From positions 1,123,375-1,187,374 of the forward strand of contig CAUJNA010000569.1 in NCBI GenBank assembly GCA_963377175.1: a DNA stretch of 64,000 bases, written 5' to 3'. The first letter of the stretch is position 1. Each line of letters begins with the position of its first letter. Below, piece by piece: positions 20,630-31,624 of the stretch. Under the pieces are notes generated by a model that worked only from the letters and a program-made list of their open reading frames with translations, did no database searches and was not told the origin of the DNA. The stretch is from Effrenium voratum (lineage: Eukaryota; Sar; Dinophyceae; Suessiales; Symbiodiniaceae). Position numbers and translations under genes: made by a program.

Positions 20630-21505
20630 CTACAAGGAGTATAGCGTTGAAGCTCCGCGAAGCTCATGGGCGGCGCGCAGAAACCCGGGTCGAACGCTCG
20701 AGGGCACAGGCGTCGGTTGGGCCAGGGCGGACGGCCAGCGTGAGGGCCTGCCAACCATCCAAAACTTCAGAGTAGGGGACGGCATCCACGGAGCACGGCC
20801 GACGGCGGAAGCCCTTTGATGAAGCTGCAAAGTCTGCATCAGGCCCATCAACCCCAGATCGCGCTTTGAGGTCACACCTCGGACGGCATCGGTCTGAAGG
20901 AGACAGGATGCTGCGCTTGAGCTCTTTGAGGGCAGGCGACGCCAATCTGCGAAGTGCCAGAGGCCGTGCTCGTGCACGACAAGACACAGAGGTCGATCCA
21001 GCGCAGGTAGGAAGGTCAGGATCACATCCTCCTGCGATCCATTTGGAGATCGGCCGCCATGCTGCACCCGCTCTGGAGACCGAAGGATTTTCGGCTCCCA
21101 GCCAGCACACCCGCCTCGCACCTTGCCACAGTCGTTTGCCAGCCTTTTCCCCTTGAAGGATAGCAACTCCTCCTGCAGGTTAGCGATGACAAAGTCCACG
21201 TACAATGGGAGCCCGTCAGGTGTGCCCCTGCAAAAAAGGCGAGACTGACTGCGACCGAGGAACGCGATGGGAATGACTCTTCCGGCCGACGTAGACCACA
21301 TCAAGCAAAATTGAGCACCTCGTGAATCCGCACTACCGTGGGGAGCTCTTCCGGTCGAAGCGGCGGGAGGCCCAAGGTGATGGCCAAGGGAGTCATCGCC
21401 CAACTGCGCATAGCGAGGGTTGCCCACATGCCTCCAAGCATAACTTACATCACATCGAGCAACAAGCCTTTTTGTACATTGCAAACTGCGCTGGTTACAG
21501 TACAA
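20630..21505 (-). CDS. Longest non-repetitive open frame, unknown function
   Basis: The minus strand stays open for 291 codons without simple repeats, and a second minus frame is open over half the same span. Stretches such as LYVDFVIANLQEELLSFKGK and EDVILTFLPALDRPLCLVV look protein-like, while the C-terminal third is less convincing. There are no transmembrane segments or recognisable catalytic motifs. It could be a retroelement-derived relic or a chance open frame in GC-rich DNA. A start at 21505 is arbitrary. Confidence 0.25.
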   Translation of the reverse strand: MYCNQRSLQCTKRLVARCDVSYAWRHVGNPRYAQLGDDSLGHHLGPPAASTGRAPHGSADSRGAQFCLMWSTSAGRVIPIAFLGRSQSRLFCRGTPDGLPLYVDFVIANLQEELLSFKGKRLANDCGKVRGGCAGWEPKILRSPERVQHGGRSPNGSQEDVILTFLPALDRPLCLVVHEHGLWHFADWRRLPSKSSSAASCLLQTDAVRGVTSKRDLGLMGLMQTLQLHQRASAVGRAPWMPSPTLKFWMVGRPSRWPSALAQPTPVPSSVRPGFLRAAHELRGASTLYSL

Positions 21506-21589
21506 CTTGAGGAATACACATTAGGCCGTGCCTCTGTCAATAAATGACCCCCTTCTTTACCAGTGCAGGGGGGGTGTTTCGGGCAGTTG

Positions 21590-21870
21590 TTCCATATTGA
21601 TTGTGGATATAGTTACTGCGTAATTATTGGCAGGGTCACTATTAGTTCATCCAAGTTTATACAAATTTGATACCAATGTTTATACCAACTTGAAACAAAT
21701 TTGATACCAATGTTTATACCAATTGTATACCACATGTATACTAAAGTTATACCAAGTTCACACCAATGTTAAGCAGCTAAGCACATTGTATGCTGCAGTT
21801 ATACCAATGTTATACATTTTGTGTTACCACATTTATACACATGTCATACCATATTTGGGCTCAGATGTCA
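21590..21870. repeat. TTATACCAATGTT AT-rich repeats
   Basis: Imperfect units TTATACCAATGTT, TTGATACCAATG and TGTATACCACATG recur over about 280 bp in an otherwise GC-balanced region. Confidence 0.8.
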
Positions 21871-21959
21871 TGTCAAATTGGTATTCTGAAATGGGTACTG
21901 TCTTGGCCTAAAGAGTTTTTGTTAGAGGCAAGCCCTAAAATATACAACATGCCTTGACA

Positions 21960-23030
21960 ACCCTTGCGCAGCTTGCAGCGCATGTTGCACTTGCTACATA
22001 TGATCAAGGCCTTAAGCCTACAGCAGCATCGCCCCAGTACAAAAGGGGTGCTACATTGCCGGATTGATTCACACACAGGTCAGCGCGTCAGGTATTCAAG
22101 TTACACAGTTGCTCCAAGTTTAACCATCTTTTCCATATATGTCTGGGCGGGGCATTTGGCGCTCAGGTTCTTTAGAAGGCCTGGACGCGTTCCGCAATTT
22201 GGGTCCATCCCCGGAAGCTGCCTCAACTAAATCGAAAGGGCAAATTCTGCAAAATGAAGATCCTCCATCAAAAGAACATTGGATTGGAGCCCAAGTTGGG
22301 CTTCCTAGCGACATGCAAAGGGAAACGTTGGGGCCCAGCCACGCAGTGTAAACAAACAAGTAAATCCACTGGTTCTGAGCATAAACCCCTTGCTGTGAAA
22401 TAGGTCCGTCCCAAGGGGAAGCGTGTCCTCATGAATCTGATTGGCTCGTTCGTGCCAAGTGGGCATTATGCAAAGCCCTTGGCGCTGCGCAACCCGCCAC
22501 AATATCCAATATCAGCTGCTTGGATGCTAACATTTCATGCATCCCCAATGCCATCACCCATATAGTGCCCCACATGGCGCAGGATGTTGGTCAGCCAGCT
22601 GGCGATTGAAATTCTAGCTTCAGACTTTTAGGTTTGGGCTTCAGCTCTAGGGTTTTATGCGGGGCACAGGCCACCCACAGGGGCTGTTTCAAATCGCGCT
22701 TGTGTTACGTCAAGCCGAAAGCCCAAATTGTAGAAAAGGCTGGCAAACAACATCTGCAAGGCAAGATTGAAGTACGTCATCTGACTCCACACTTTGATAT
22801 TGATGATGGCTGCTTAGAAAGGCACCCAAATGACTGCCAACTTTGATGTCCCCCAAGAAGACGGGGGCACAACACTCCGGTGATTGGGACGCAAGTGACT
22901 GCCGCCAACGAACATACAAGGCCTGCTTTATGCCACGCATAAACATCACCTTTCAACAGTGAATCCGCATTCGTGCCTTAGATGCAAAAAGAAAGAGACA
23001 CACGGAGGTGCCTGGCGCGTGCCAAAAACA
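21960..23030. other. No supported gene
   Basis: Short frames on both strands, none with a recognisable domain. No tandem repeats, tRNA or structured RNA could be identified by eye. Confidence 0.4.
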
Positions 23031-23031
23031 A

Positions 23032-23472
23032 CTAAGCTGGGCGCCGGAAGGGCACACAAGCATCGATGACCGTATTGAGCTGCATCACGCGATTGGCTTC
23101 GCGAGCCTTCGCTTCAATCTGCAAAAAATGGCTTGAAGCTTGCCACTGGCCGGCTGTGCCACATGTGCTCAGGACAGACAAATGCGATGCATCATCAGGG
23201 TGCACACCCTTCGATTGCGACTGTCTGTACACGGCCAAGGCCGTTTTCCAGTCTGTGAATGTTGAGCAGGCGTTGAGCACTCCGTTGTAGGCAATTGTTG
23301 CGGACATGCGTTGCCTGCACATGGTCCCAAGCGTCCGTGATGCAGCTTTGATGCACTTGCCTTTGGCAAAGGCACTGGCAGCCACACCATACGTCACATC
23401 GGTGGCAGCGAGATCAAGGTCGGCAAGTTGGCGAAAGAGGCAAACAGCGTGGGGCCAACCTGGGCTGCATCT
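23032..23472 (-). CDS. PPR protein fragment (about 4 repeats)
   Basis: The minus strand is open from 23472 (after TGA) to a stop at 23032, about 146 codons. It reads as consecutive 35-residue pentatricopeptide repeats: CLFRQLADLDLAATDVTYGV, then TIAYNGVLNACSTFTDWKTA with LAVYRQSQSKGVHPDD, then ASHLSVLSTCGTAGQWQASS, then MQLNTVIDAC before the stop. Each has the xYNxxxxAC helix A and the W/ALxxY helix B. PPR proteins bind RNA in mitochondria and plastids. No ATG starts this frame, so it is an internal exon or a truncated relic. The segment 23645-23854 upstream on the same strand is another piece of the same kind of protein. Confidence 0.7.
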   Translation of the reverse strand, partial: RCSPGWPHAVCLFRQLADLDLAATDVTYGVAASAFAKGKCIKAASRTLGTMCRQRMSATIAYNGVLNACSTFTDWKTALAVYRQSQSKGVHPDDASHLSVLSTCGTAGQWQASSHFLQIEAKAREANRVMQLNTVIDACVPFRRPA

Positions 23473-23644
23473 TCATGGAACAGTTGCATCCCCGCAAACG
23501 AGGCGGAAGAGGAATCCACCCGATCAGCGCAAAAAAAGCGCTCCCCAAGACCCTGAACCGCGGAAGCAATGCCAAGGAAACCAAGCATTGGCTATGGAAG
23601 ATGTGGTTTGGAAAGAACCCATGTCTAATAATTAATGTCTGCTG

Positions 23645-23854
23645 TTATCGACAATAGGTGAGGCTCTTCACATCAACCGAGCTGCGAGCTGATTTCTCGC
23701 AAGCGCTCATGACAGAGGTCAAAGTGACAACGTCTATCTCCAGCTCGTACACTTCAAACGAGTCCAGAATGCCAAAAGATCCCCACCATTGACTCCCCGT
23801 GTCACAGGCGCTGATGGCCAAGTTGCGAGCAACCGCATCCTCAGTTTGGCAAGG
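23645..23854 (-). CDS. PPR protein fragment (2 repeats)
   Basis: A 70-codon minus frame between a TAG and a TAA reads VARNLAISACDTGSQWWGSF and DVVTLTSVMSACEKS. These are two pentatricopeptide repeats in register. It lies 170 bp upstream of the longer PPR fragment. The gap contains a frame with SASFAGMQLFHEDAAQVG that may be a third, shifted piece. The gene is probably split by frameshifts, or by an intron whose borders I cannot fix. Confidence 0.6.
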   Translation of the reverse strand, partial: PCQTEDAVARNLAISACDTGSQWWGSFGILDSFEVYELEIDVVTLTSVMSACEKSARSSVDVKSLTYCR

Positions 23855-24339
23855 CTAATGACTGAAAATCCCAAGGCGCAGCTTCTTGGCGCCCGGCCTC
23901 CAAGCTGCGGAGAAAATCGCATGACGTGTAGAGCGAATATCACCCAAATCCGGTTCTCTTGACTTATATCTGTTCACCAGCTGCCTAAAGTATGTCGGCT
24001 TGTTCCATGTCGAAAGTAACACGTTGAAGTGGCATGAATCCCAGCAAGGCTTCGTACGCGCACAAATTCTAGGAGAAGAAACTATATTTTTATTCGACTC
24101 ATGGTGTTTCCTGGTGAGTTGCGTGCTCAACGAAACAAGATTGAAATAAGCATCCTTGGCGTGGCCAGATTCCTGTACAGTACTGGAGAGCCAGCAACAA
24201 CAAGAAATGAAGAAGGGCGCCGATTTTTGGCCCAAACCTGCCCTGTTCAGTGGCTTAAAGGTGTATGTGCATTCCTGGATTGGCGCCTGTAATGCCATTG
24301 ACCTTCTATGACCCAAGAACTCCACACCGGAAACCAATT

Positions 24340-24560
24340 AACTCAGAAGGTTTTGATGAAAGCGTCGGCAACCAAACTGGAACCGCCCTACGATCCGGAC
24401 AAGCTTCGAACTGCGAGCCGCCCAACTGAAACTGCCAGAAGACCGCTTGCCAGCTGCCCGCCCGCAGGGCCGCGGTGGCTGATGTTGTGCACATGTACCT
24501 CGCTTGCAGGCAATGCCTTCAAAGCAAATAATATGCACCCAGGCAACCTACAATAGACAG
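24340..24560 (-). pseudogene. Possible PPR-like relic
   Basis: A minus frame contains EVHVHNISHRGPAGGQLASG followed by LLAVSVGRLA. The spacing fits one PPR repeat (HN...A then LLAVS) but sequence support is weak. It lies upstream of the two PPR fragments on the same strand. Confidence 0.2.
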
Positions 24561-24599
24561 AGTGCCTCACAATGACGGGAGCCTGCGGGCCTGACTCTT

Positions 24600-25130
24600 T
24601 GCCACGTCTTTCTATCAGCGACGAACGCTAAACATTTGAGCTTGCGAATGAACTACAAATGTCGGGCTTCCTTCCGCAGCGGCCCTGACATGCGCATTTT
24701 GTGCGAGATTTTCGTGGTTAGTCTGCCAAAGAGCAGCTAGACACATGCCAATGAATCTCACGAGCCCCAAGACGCACTCAATTTGGATCGGCGCATCTCG
24801 CGAGGTGTACGCGCCCAAATCGCGGCTCTGGCAGCTCTCTCGTGCGTTTTCACAGTCCTTCCCATAGCCATGGTCGGCAGCTAAAGAACACTGCGCACTC
24901 CTGCCCCTGGTGGCAACAAGTAGCTGCAGCTGGGAGCGCGCCAGCTTAGTCTGCTTCCGCGCTGTGGGCTTCGACGTGCGCGTAATTTGTATTGATTGAT
25001 TGGTTCGTTGATTGACTGATTGCAGAGCAGGCTGAGCAAGCCAATGCCATCTTATCGTTTTTCCCAAACAAGATTTCCAATATCAATCTCCGCGTTTCCA
25101 AATCGGTGGGGTCGGCCACGATCCAAGCCT
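24600..25130. other. No recognisable gene; one 150-codon minus frame
   Basis: The minus frame from 25067 to 24615 contains plausible stretches (ECVLGLVRFIGMCLAALWQT) but starts in GATTGATTGG-type repeat sequence and matches no family I know. Confidence 0.3.
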
Positions 25131-25204
25131 AGCATGTGTCAACTGGGGGTTTGATCTCAGCCCTCAAACACACAACCAGCCAGCAGGCACGTACACTGTT
25201 ACAT

Positions 25205-25320
25205 GGATTTCACAAGTCGTGTGTGTGTGGTTGTGTGTATGTGAGTGTGTGCGTGTGTGTGTGTGCGCGCGCACGCGCACGCGCGTGCGTGCGCGTGCAC
25301 GCACGCGCGCGGGTGTGGAT
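25205..25320. repeat. GT / GCGTGCAC simple repeats
   Basis: GTGTGTGT grading into GCGCGCACGCGC. Confidence 0.95.
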
Positions 25321-25899
25321 GTGGGTTGAAACAACAACCCTGTGGACAACCCTTGTATCCTTACGCCCTAGTATCGGTTAGTATCGGTCTTTTCCCGAAT
25401 GCGTAGCAGAAGGGTTCCCGTTCTAGAAGGGGGCCTGGGGGTCAGCATGTGTTCGCCAGATGCGTCGCTGCGCTCGCAAGCGTCCGCAAGCGTTCGCAAG
25501 CGTCCGCAAGCGTTTGCAAGTGGAACGTAAGGCCGCGCCAGTGGGGAAAGCGTTTTACACGTCGTTTGGATGACTTGAAGCCTGTCATTTTTTGTGCCCC
25601 TGTGCGCGAATCGTAGCCCTCAGCATGTTAGACGTCGTTTCGCTTCGCAGGCGCAGTGTTTTGTGAAGGCTCACGCTTGCGTTGCAAATCCATTGCGTTT
25701 CACGGGTCGTCGTTTTCAGGTGTTTTGATTGGAATGCGCGCACAAGCGCTTCCTCGAATGTCGCTTTCGTTGGCCCGGTCGTACAATCGGCTCGCTTTCA
25801 CGACTTCAGATTTGCAAGAAATCGGTCGAAATCATTCTGACGCTGCAGTCCCGCGCGAGTTTTCGTGCGCGATGCGAGAGTGTCAAAATCTGATTTCGT

Positions 25900-26070
25900 C
25901 ACAGGCGCAGCATATTCAGCGTTTTGCATGTCGCTGTAACGTTATTTTTCGTGACAGGCGCAGCACTTTAGAGCTTTCCGTGCAGATTTCGTGGCAGGCG
26001 CAGTACTTTAAAGCTTTTCGTGGCAGGCGCAGTACTGTCAAGCTTGCATGTAGATTTCGTGGCAGGCGCA
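25900..26070 (+). repeat. TTCGTGGCAGGCGCAG repeats
   Basis: About five units of GATTTCGTGGCAGGCGCAGC followed by ACTTT and variable sequence. They lead directly into the next array. The same TTCGTGGCAGGC wording reappears at 42.13-42.23 kb. Confidence 0.7.
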
Positions 26071-26490
26071 GCACTTTGGGTGGGGTCGAATCGCTCTCGC
26101 TTCGGCGTGGTGCACATTTGGAGATCGCAAAGTCAACCCTCTGCGCACTTTGGGCGGCGCGACGCACATTTTAAGAATACAAAGTGAACCCTCTGCGCAC
26201 TTTGGGCGGGTTGAATCGCTCTCGCTGTGGCGCGGCGCATATGTTGAAAATGAAAAGTGAACCCTCGCACTTTGGGTGGGTCGCATCGCTCTTGCTGTGG
26301 CGCGCTGCACATTTTGAAAATGAGACGTGAAGCGTCTGCGCACTTTGGGTGGGTTGAATCGCTCTCGCTGTGGTGCGGTGCACATTTTGAGAACTCGAAG
26401 CGAACCCTCTGCGCACTTTGGGTGGGTCAAATCGCTCTCGCTGTGGTGCGGTGCGCATTTTGAGCATGCGAAGTGAACCCTCTGCGCACT
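26070..26490 (+). repeat. About 70-bp tandem array, 6 units
   Basis: The unit contains GAACCCTCTGCGCACTTTGG, GTGGGTCGAATCGCTCTCGC and GTGGTGCGGTGCACATTTTG. It shares the ACCCTCTGCG head with the 13.8-kb array but differs elsewhere. Confidence 0.9.
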
Positions 26491-27860
26491 TGAAGTGTCG
26501 ATACGAAGCGTCGTTCAGAAGTGTCGATCAGAAGTGTCGTTCAGAAGCGCCGTTCAGAAGTGTCGATACGAAGTGTCGATTAGAGGTCCAGAAGTGTCGA
26601 TCAGAAGTGTCGATCAGAAGTGTCCATCAGAAGTGTTGCTCAGAAGTGTCAATCAGATGTGTTGCTCAGAAGTGTCGATTATAGAAGTATGGAGAGAGAG
26701 CGAGAGAGAGAGAGAGAGAGAGAGAGAGCGTGAAGAGAGTAGAGAGAGAGGGAGAGAGAGAGAGAGACAAAACGATCACAATTGTCAATCTGAAGTGTCA
26801 ATCTGAAGTGTTGTTCAGAAGTGTCGATCAGAAGTGTTGATCGCAAGTTTCGATCAGAAGTGTCGTTCAGTAGTGTTCATTCTAAGACAAGAGACGTTGC
26901 AAGAGACGTGACAAGCTGCATTTCTCAGAAGTGTCGCTCAGAAGTGTCGATCGGAAGTGTCGACCAGAAGTGTCGACCAGAATCGTTCAGAAGTATCGGT
27001 CAGCAGTGTTGCTCAGAAGTGTCACGTCGCTCAGAAGTGTTGATCTGAAGTGTCGATCGGCAGTATCAATAGTGTTGTTCAGAAGTCTTGCTCAGAAGTG
27101 TCGCATCGCTTGCTCAGATGTCTCGATTAGAAGCGTCGATCAGAAGTTTTCATCAGAATTGTCGCTCGTGTCGCTCATAAAGTGTCGCTCAGAAGTGTCG
27201 ATCAAAAGTGTTGCTCAGAAGTGTCGACCAGAAGCGTTGCTCGGATCGAAGTGTTGCTCGGATCGAAGTGTTGCTCAGAAGTGTCGATCAGAAGTGTCGC
27301 TCAGAAGTGTCGATCAGAGGTGTTGCTCAGAAGCGTCGATCAGAAGTGTTTCTCAGAAGTGTCGGCCAGAAGCGTTGCTCGGATCGACGTGTTGCTCAGA
27401 AGTGTCGATCAAAAGTGTCGATCAGAAGTGTTGCCCAGAAGTGTCGCTCAGAAGCGTCGCTCAGAGGTTTCGCTCAGAGGTGTTGCTCAGCAGTGTCGCT
27501 CAGCAGCGTCACTCAGAAGTGTCGCTCAGAGGTGTCGCTCAGATATGTGTGTGTAGAAGTGTCGCTCGAATCGTCGCTTAGGAGTGTCGCCCAGGAGTGT
27601 GCTGATGTGCGTGTAGAAGCGCATGTGGCTCAGAAGTGTCGCTCAGAGGTGTTGTCCGCAGTGTCGCTCAGGAGTATCGCTCAGAAGTGTTGCTCGGAAG
27701 TGTTGCTCAGACGTGTCGCTCAAAAGTGTCGCTCAGACATGTGTGTAGAAGTGTTGCCCGAACTGTGTCGCTCAGAAGCGTCGTGTGTGTGTGTAGAAAG
27801 TGTAAAAGTGTCACTTCAAGTGTTGCTTAGAAGTGTTGCTTATGTGTGTGCGTAGAGGCG
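26490..27860 (+). repeat. 13-bp GTCGCTCAGAAGT array, about 90 units
   Basis: GTCGATCAGAAGT and GTCGCTCAGAAGT units run for 1.37 kb. Because 13 is not a multiple of 3, long open frames occur in all three plus frames with a 13-residue Ser/Val/Arg/Lys/Cys pattern. These are not genes. A GAGAGA tract interrupts at 26693-26767. Confidence 0.95.
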
Positions 27861-28219
27861 TCGCTCAGTTTGCCGTAGTTTGTCGCTCAGAATTATGGCT
27901 TCAGGATTGGCGCGTGACGCTTAGATGTGTCAATCAGAGGTGTCGCTTAGGAGCGTAATTCGAAATATCGCTTGTAAGTGTGTTCAGAAGTGTCGCCGTT
28001 GCTCAAGCTCTTGCTCAGAAGCGTCTCTCAAAAGTGTCAGTGACAAAAGTCGCTTGCGAGTGTTGTCGAGGTGTCGGTTGAACGGTCGGTCAGAAGCTCA
28101 AAATGTCGCTCAAAATATGTCTCCAGCTGGACAACATTGCTCGAGTTGACGAAATGCGCATTCTCAAGGCCATCTTTTGCATTCGGGTTCGTGGCTTCTA
28201 TCAGGTTTCCTATCGGTTT

Positions 28220-28510
28220 GCGGTGTTTTGGCATCTCTAGCTCGAAAGTCGCAACTTTTCAGCGCAAGTGTAGTACACAAAGTACATTTTGGCAGCTCCC
28301 GCAGGAAAGTCGCAACTTTTCAGTACAAGTGTAATATACGCTCCAGCTGGAAAGTTGCAACTCTCCAGTAGTATTCGCAGTACACTTTGGCAGCTCCGGC
28401 TCGAAAGTCGCAGCTTTGCAGTGCAAGTAAGTGTAGTATCGTGTAGTATACGAAGTACACTTTGGCAGCTCCAGCGCGAATGTAGCACACAAACTAAATT
28501 TTGGCAGCTC
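28220..28510 (+). repeat. 60-bp family B, locus 1
   Basis: About five units of GGCAGCTCCGGCTCGAAAGT, CGCAACTTTTCAGTRCAAGT and GTAGTACACRAAGTACA. The core AAAGTCGCAACTTT is almost palindromic. The same unit occurs inverted at 44.06-44.31 kb and in the same orientation at 57.49-57.88 kb. Confidence 0.85.
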
Positions 28511-28789
28511 CAAGGAAGGCTGCAGAGCAGCTGGTTGGATTCGGCATGGCGGCTAATGAGTTGGGTATCGGTTGGGCATCGGTTTGGGTATCGGTTTGGC
28601 CCTGCAAATTTATGGTTCCGCAATCTGGGTTTGCGACAACAACTTGGACCTGATGTGTGTCTTCATGGCTTCTGGTGGTATCGGTTTTTTCCTCTGTGTC
28701 GGTTTACAATGGCTTTGGCCTGCAAAACAAGCTAAGGGACGGCCCCTTACATAACGATAAGGCGCGGGGTTGTTTTTTCAGCCCGTGTG

Positions 28790-28975
28790 GATGTGGGTGC
28801 GGTGTGTGTGTGTGACTCTGCGTCTCTGTGTGTGTACGCGTGCGCGTGCGTTGGCGGACGAGCTTGCGTGTGCGTGCGAGCGTGGGTGTGAGCGCGCGTG
28901 TGTGTGTATATGTGCGCATGCGAGCGTGGGTGTGAGTGCGAGTCTGAGGTTGAGTGCGTGTGTGTTGCTGTTACG
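28790..28975. repeat. GTGTGTGC-rich simple repeat
   Basis: Imperfect GT/GCGT/GAGCGTGGGTGTGA units. Confidence 0.85.
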
Positions 28976-28999
28976 GTGGTGCTTCCGTGTTTGTGATTG

Positions 29000-30020
29000 T
29001 GCGTCTGTCCACCAACTCTCCATCACATTATCTACAGGGCAATCTGCACTCACGTCCTTGATCCCTGAACTGTGCTTCATTGTCATCCTAGCATCCACAA
29101 AGCGGCCCAAATTCATCAGCAGCCATGGTGACCCGCTTGCTTTTGCAACATGTGCGGTCAGGGTGTTGCCTTTTCATATGATGTCCACAAAGTAGCACAA
29201 AGGAGTTGTTCACGGGTTCTCGACTGAGAGAGGTTCCTGGCCCCAGTCACCTGCGGTGACCGTTCCACAGACCGATGCTGACGAAGGGCATGTCTGGCTG
29301 GCAGGTTTGGCAGAGGGACCAACAAAGCTGCCACTGCGTGTTTCTGCCCAAGGTACCCAGCGTCTCGGCATACATCCTGGCCAACAAGGAACCGACAGGG
29401 CGCCTATGTGAACCTTGCCCAAACTGATCTGTTTTAACATGACAATGGTCTTGTTCTGCCCTGACAACACACTCCGTCGGGCCCAAGATCTGAAAAGAAG
29501 AAAATGGCATTCGACGTCCGTGTACATGGGATTGGCTGCTAAGCCACATCTTGAACAAGTCATCGCTTGAATCAGGTTTCAAGGAGCATTGCATCTGAAA
29601 CCAGCACACCGCGCTGCGCAACTCGTTCTTCCTTCACTCACAGTTTCTCGACCGCTTGCATCTTCGGCCCTCATCAGCCCTCCTGGTGTCCGTGCGAAGC
29701 AACTGTAGCTCCATGTGCGCCAGCCTCAGCTGATCGGCTTGGCAACGCCGGTGCTTTCTCTGGAGCCACTTTATCACACACTTTCTCTTTCTTCCGCCAG
29801 TCGAGACAAACTTTGAAAGCGATATTGCAACTAGGCACGTGCTACGCATCAGCATCAAACCCATTGGGCTGTGACTCTGCACACGAAGAGACCCTCCTTT
29901 ACAACAGCAAAGCCAACGCATGGCGAATGGCTGAATACCAGTATTGTTTTCCAAGCACGGGTGTTGTTTTCCGAACAACCCCCAAACAAAGAAAGCAAGC
30001 TAAAGCCAAGCACAGAGCAT
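29000..30020. other. No supported gene
   Basis: Several 100-150-codon frames overlap on both strands. A minus stretch at about 29090-29180 (GNTLTAHVAKASGSPWLLMN) faintly recalls an ankyrin repeat but is not convincing. Confidence 0.35.
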
Positions 30021-30029
30021 AAGAAGCAA

Positions 30030-30200
30030 GCCAGTTACCCCAGCCAGCTAGCCAGCCACTGGCTAGCCAGGCAACCAGCCAGACAGCCAGTCATTAACCA
30101 AGCGACCAACCCCCAACCTCAAAAAGCCAATCAACCAGCCAACTAGCCAGCCAAAACAACCAGCACGCCAGCCAACCAGGCAGCGTACCAACATACGTCA
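30030..30200. repeat. CCAGCCAACTAGCCAG repeats
   Basis: Degenerate CCAGCCA/CTAGCCA units over about 170 bp. Confidence 0.8.
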
Positions 30201-30778
30201 GCAAAACCACCTACCAACACGCAAAGGGGTGACCTTGCCAAAGATGCCGCTTCTTTGCATGAGGGGGGCCTTCATGTGTAACTGGGTTAAGCGTGCGCCG
30301 GCCTATACCACAAGACATCGCGCGTCATAGATCAAGTGGTGTGACAATGCAACAAAAACGCAGCAGGGCAAGTGGGCTGATTGATCCTCTGCAACTCTGT
30401 TGCCAAACAGCATCAGTTCTTAAATCAAGTGCGCTCCATGAGCCAGATCCTGGAAATGAAAGGGACACTTGCCGGGCCCAAGCTGCTGGTTGACAACTCA
30501 ACATGTTCCTCGCTCATTTAGGCTGGTGGCTGACGGCTGTACATGGCACTTGGATGACTGTCGAACTGTTCAGCCAGTTCAATGATTTCCTAGTTGGCAA
30601 CAATATGGCGCCGTTGTTAAACAAACTAGGGTTGCTAAGAGGCAAGGTTGCAAAACAAAGCAAGCAAGCTTAGGTAGGCATGCATTGAAACTCATCCGCT
30701 TTTTGGCCGGTTTCAACATTCACCACCAACACATCAATCACCTAAAGGCCCAAAAGTGAACAATGAAGTTGCCGATAT

Positions 30779-31200
30779 TTGGGTGTTTCTCAAAATGGGA
30801 CCCCGCAAAATGGTGGCTTTGCTTTTGCTTTCCCTTCAAACCAACCTGAAAGAGCGTACCTTCTCAAAACACACACACCCCTTTTAGTTCAGCACGATTG
30901 GGCAGGACAAACAAGTTGTTACGACCAGCAGCACTGCGAGGGCGGCAGGCCAAGCATCTGCTTCCAAGGCGCAGCGGGTCACCTTGCCACAGTGGTGTTT
31001 TGTTGAGGTATCTTTTGGGTGTTTCTCAAAATAGTTGACTCCAGAAAATGGCTTGTTTCCTTCTGTCTCCTCTTCTCATCGCCCACAAGAGAATCCACGC
31101 TTGCAACAAACCCCCCCTTGCTTTGGCCAAGGGACAGTAAAGGGGATCACACGGATTCATCCATGGACAGATCATCTCGGGTAACCTTCCCCCCGTTGGG
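30779..31200 (+). repeat. About 240-bp imperfect direct duplication
   Basis: GGGTGTTTCTCAAAATRG starts both halves (about 30780 and 31018). Both then share AAAATGGYTTG, a C/T-rich stretch and a GGTAACCTT or GGTCACCTTGCC end. Confidence 0.6.
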
Positions 31201-31204
31201 ATGC

Positions 31205-31600
31205 TACGATGATAGTTAGCAAGAGTCGCCATCATCATGATTGTGGTCATCATCGTGCATCCCCAGCAGCGCCGATGATAATTGTCATCATCCGTGTCAC
31301 GGTGATGATAACCATGATCATTATGATGGTGTAGCCTCGTAAAAGTAATGTTGTCATCATCTCTTTCTTTTCTCAAATAATCATCGTCATCATGGTCATC
31401 ATCATCATCATCATCAGTTGGAATTTTCTTGTTTTCTTACTTTTGCATTTCAAGTGTGCGATCAGGCACCCTTGGTGATGCAGGGAAGGCTACTATGACA
31501 GTTATCATCAGAGGCAGCATTATCATCATCATCATCATCATCTTCAGCATCATCATTCATCGTGGTCATCATCATTGCCACATGGGTGATGACAAGCGTC
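31205..31600. repeat. CATCAT/ATGATG trinucleotide tracts
   Basis: Several (ATC)n runs at 31225-31330, 31378-31420 and 31505-31580. Confidence 0.85.
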
Positions 31601-31624
31601 ATGTATCCCCTGCATCCCCTTCTC

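Noticed and set aside
24225..24242. Spliced-leader match near ATTTTTGGCCCAAA
   Set aside because: Differs from the leader at key positions (CCC for CTC, no AAG end).
26490..27860. CRISPR array
   Set aside because: Contiguous 13-bp units without unique spacers in a eukaryotic context.
29000..29190. Ankyrin repeat on the minus strand (GNTLTAHVAKASGSPWLLMN)
   Set aside because: Only a loose match to one repeat, lacking the TALHLA core; chance cannot be excluded.
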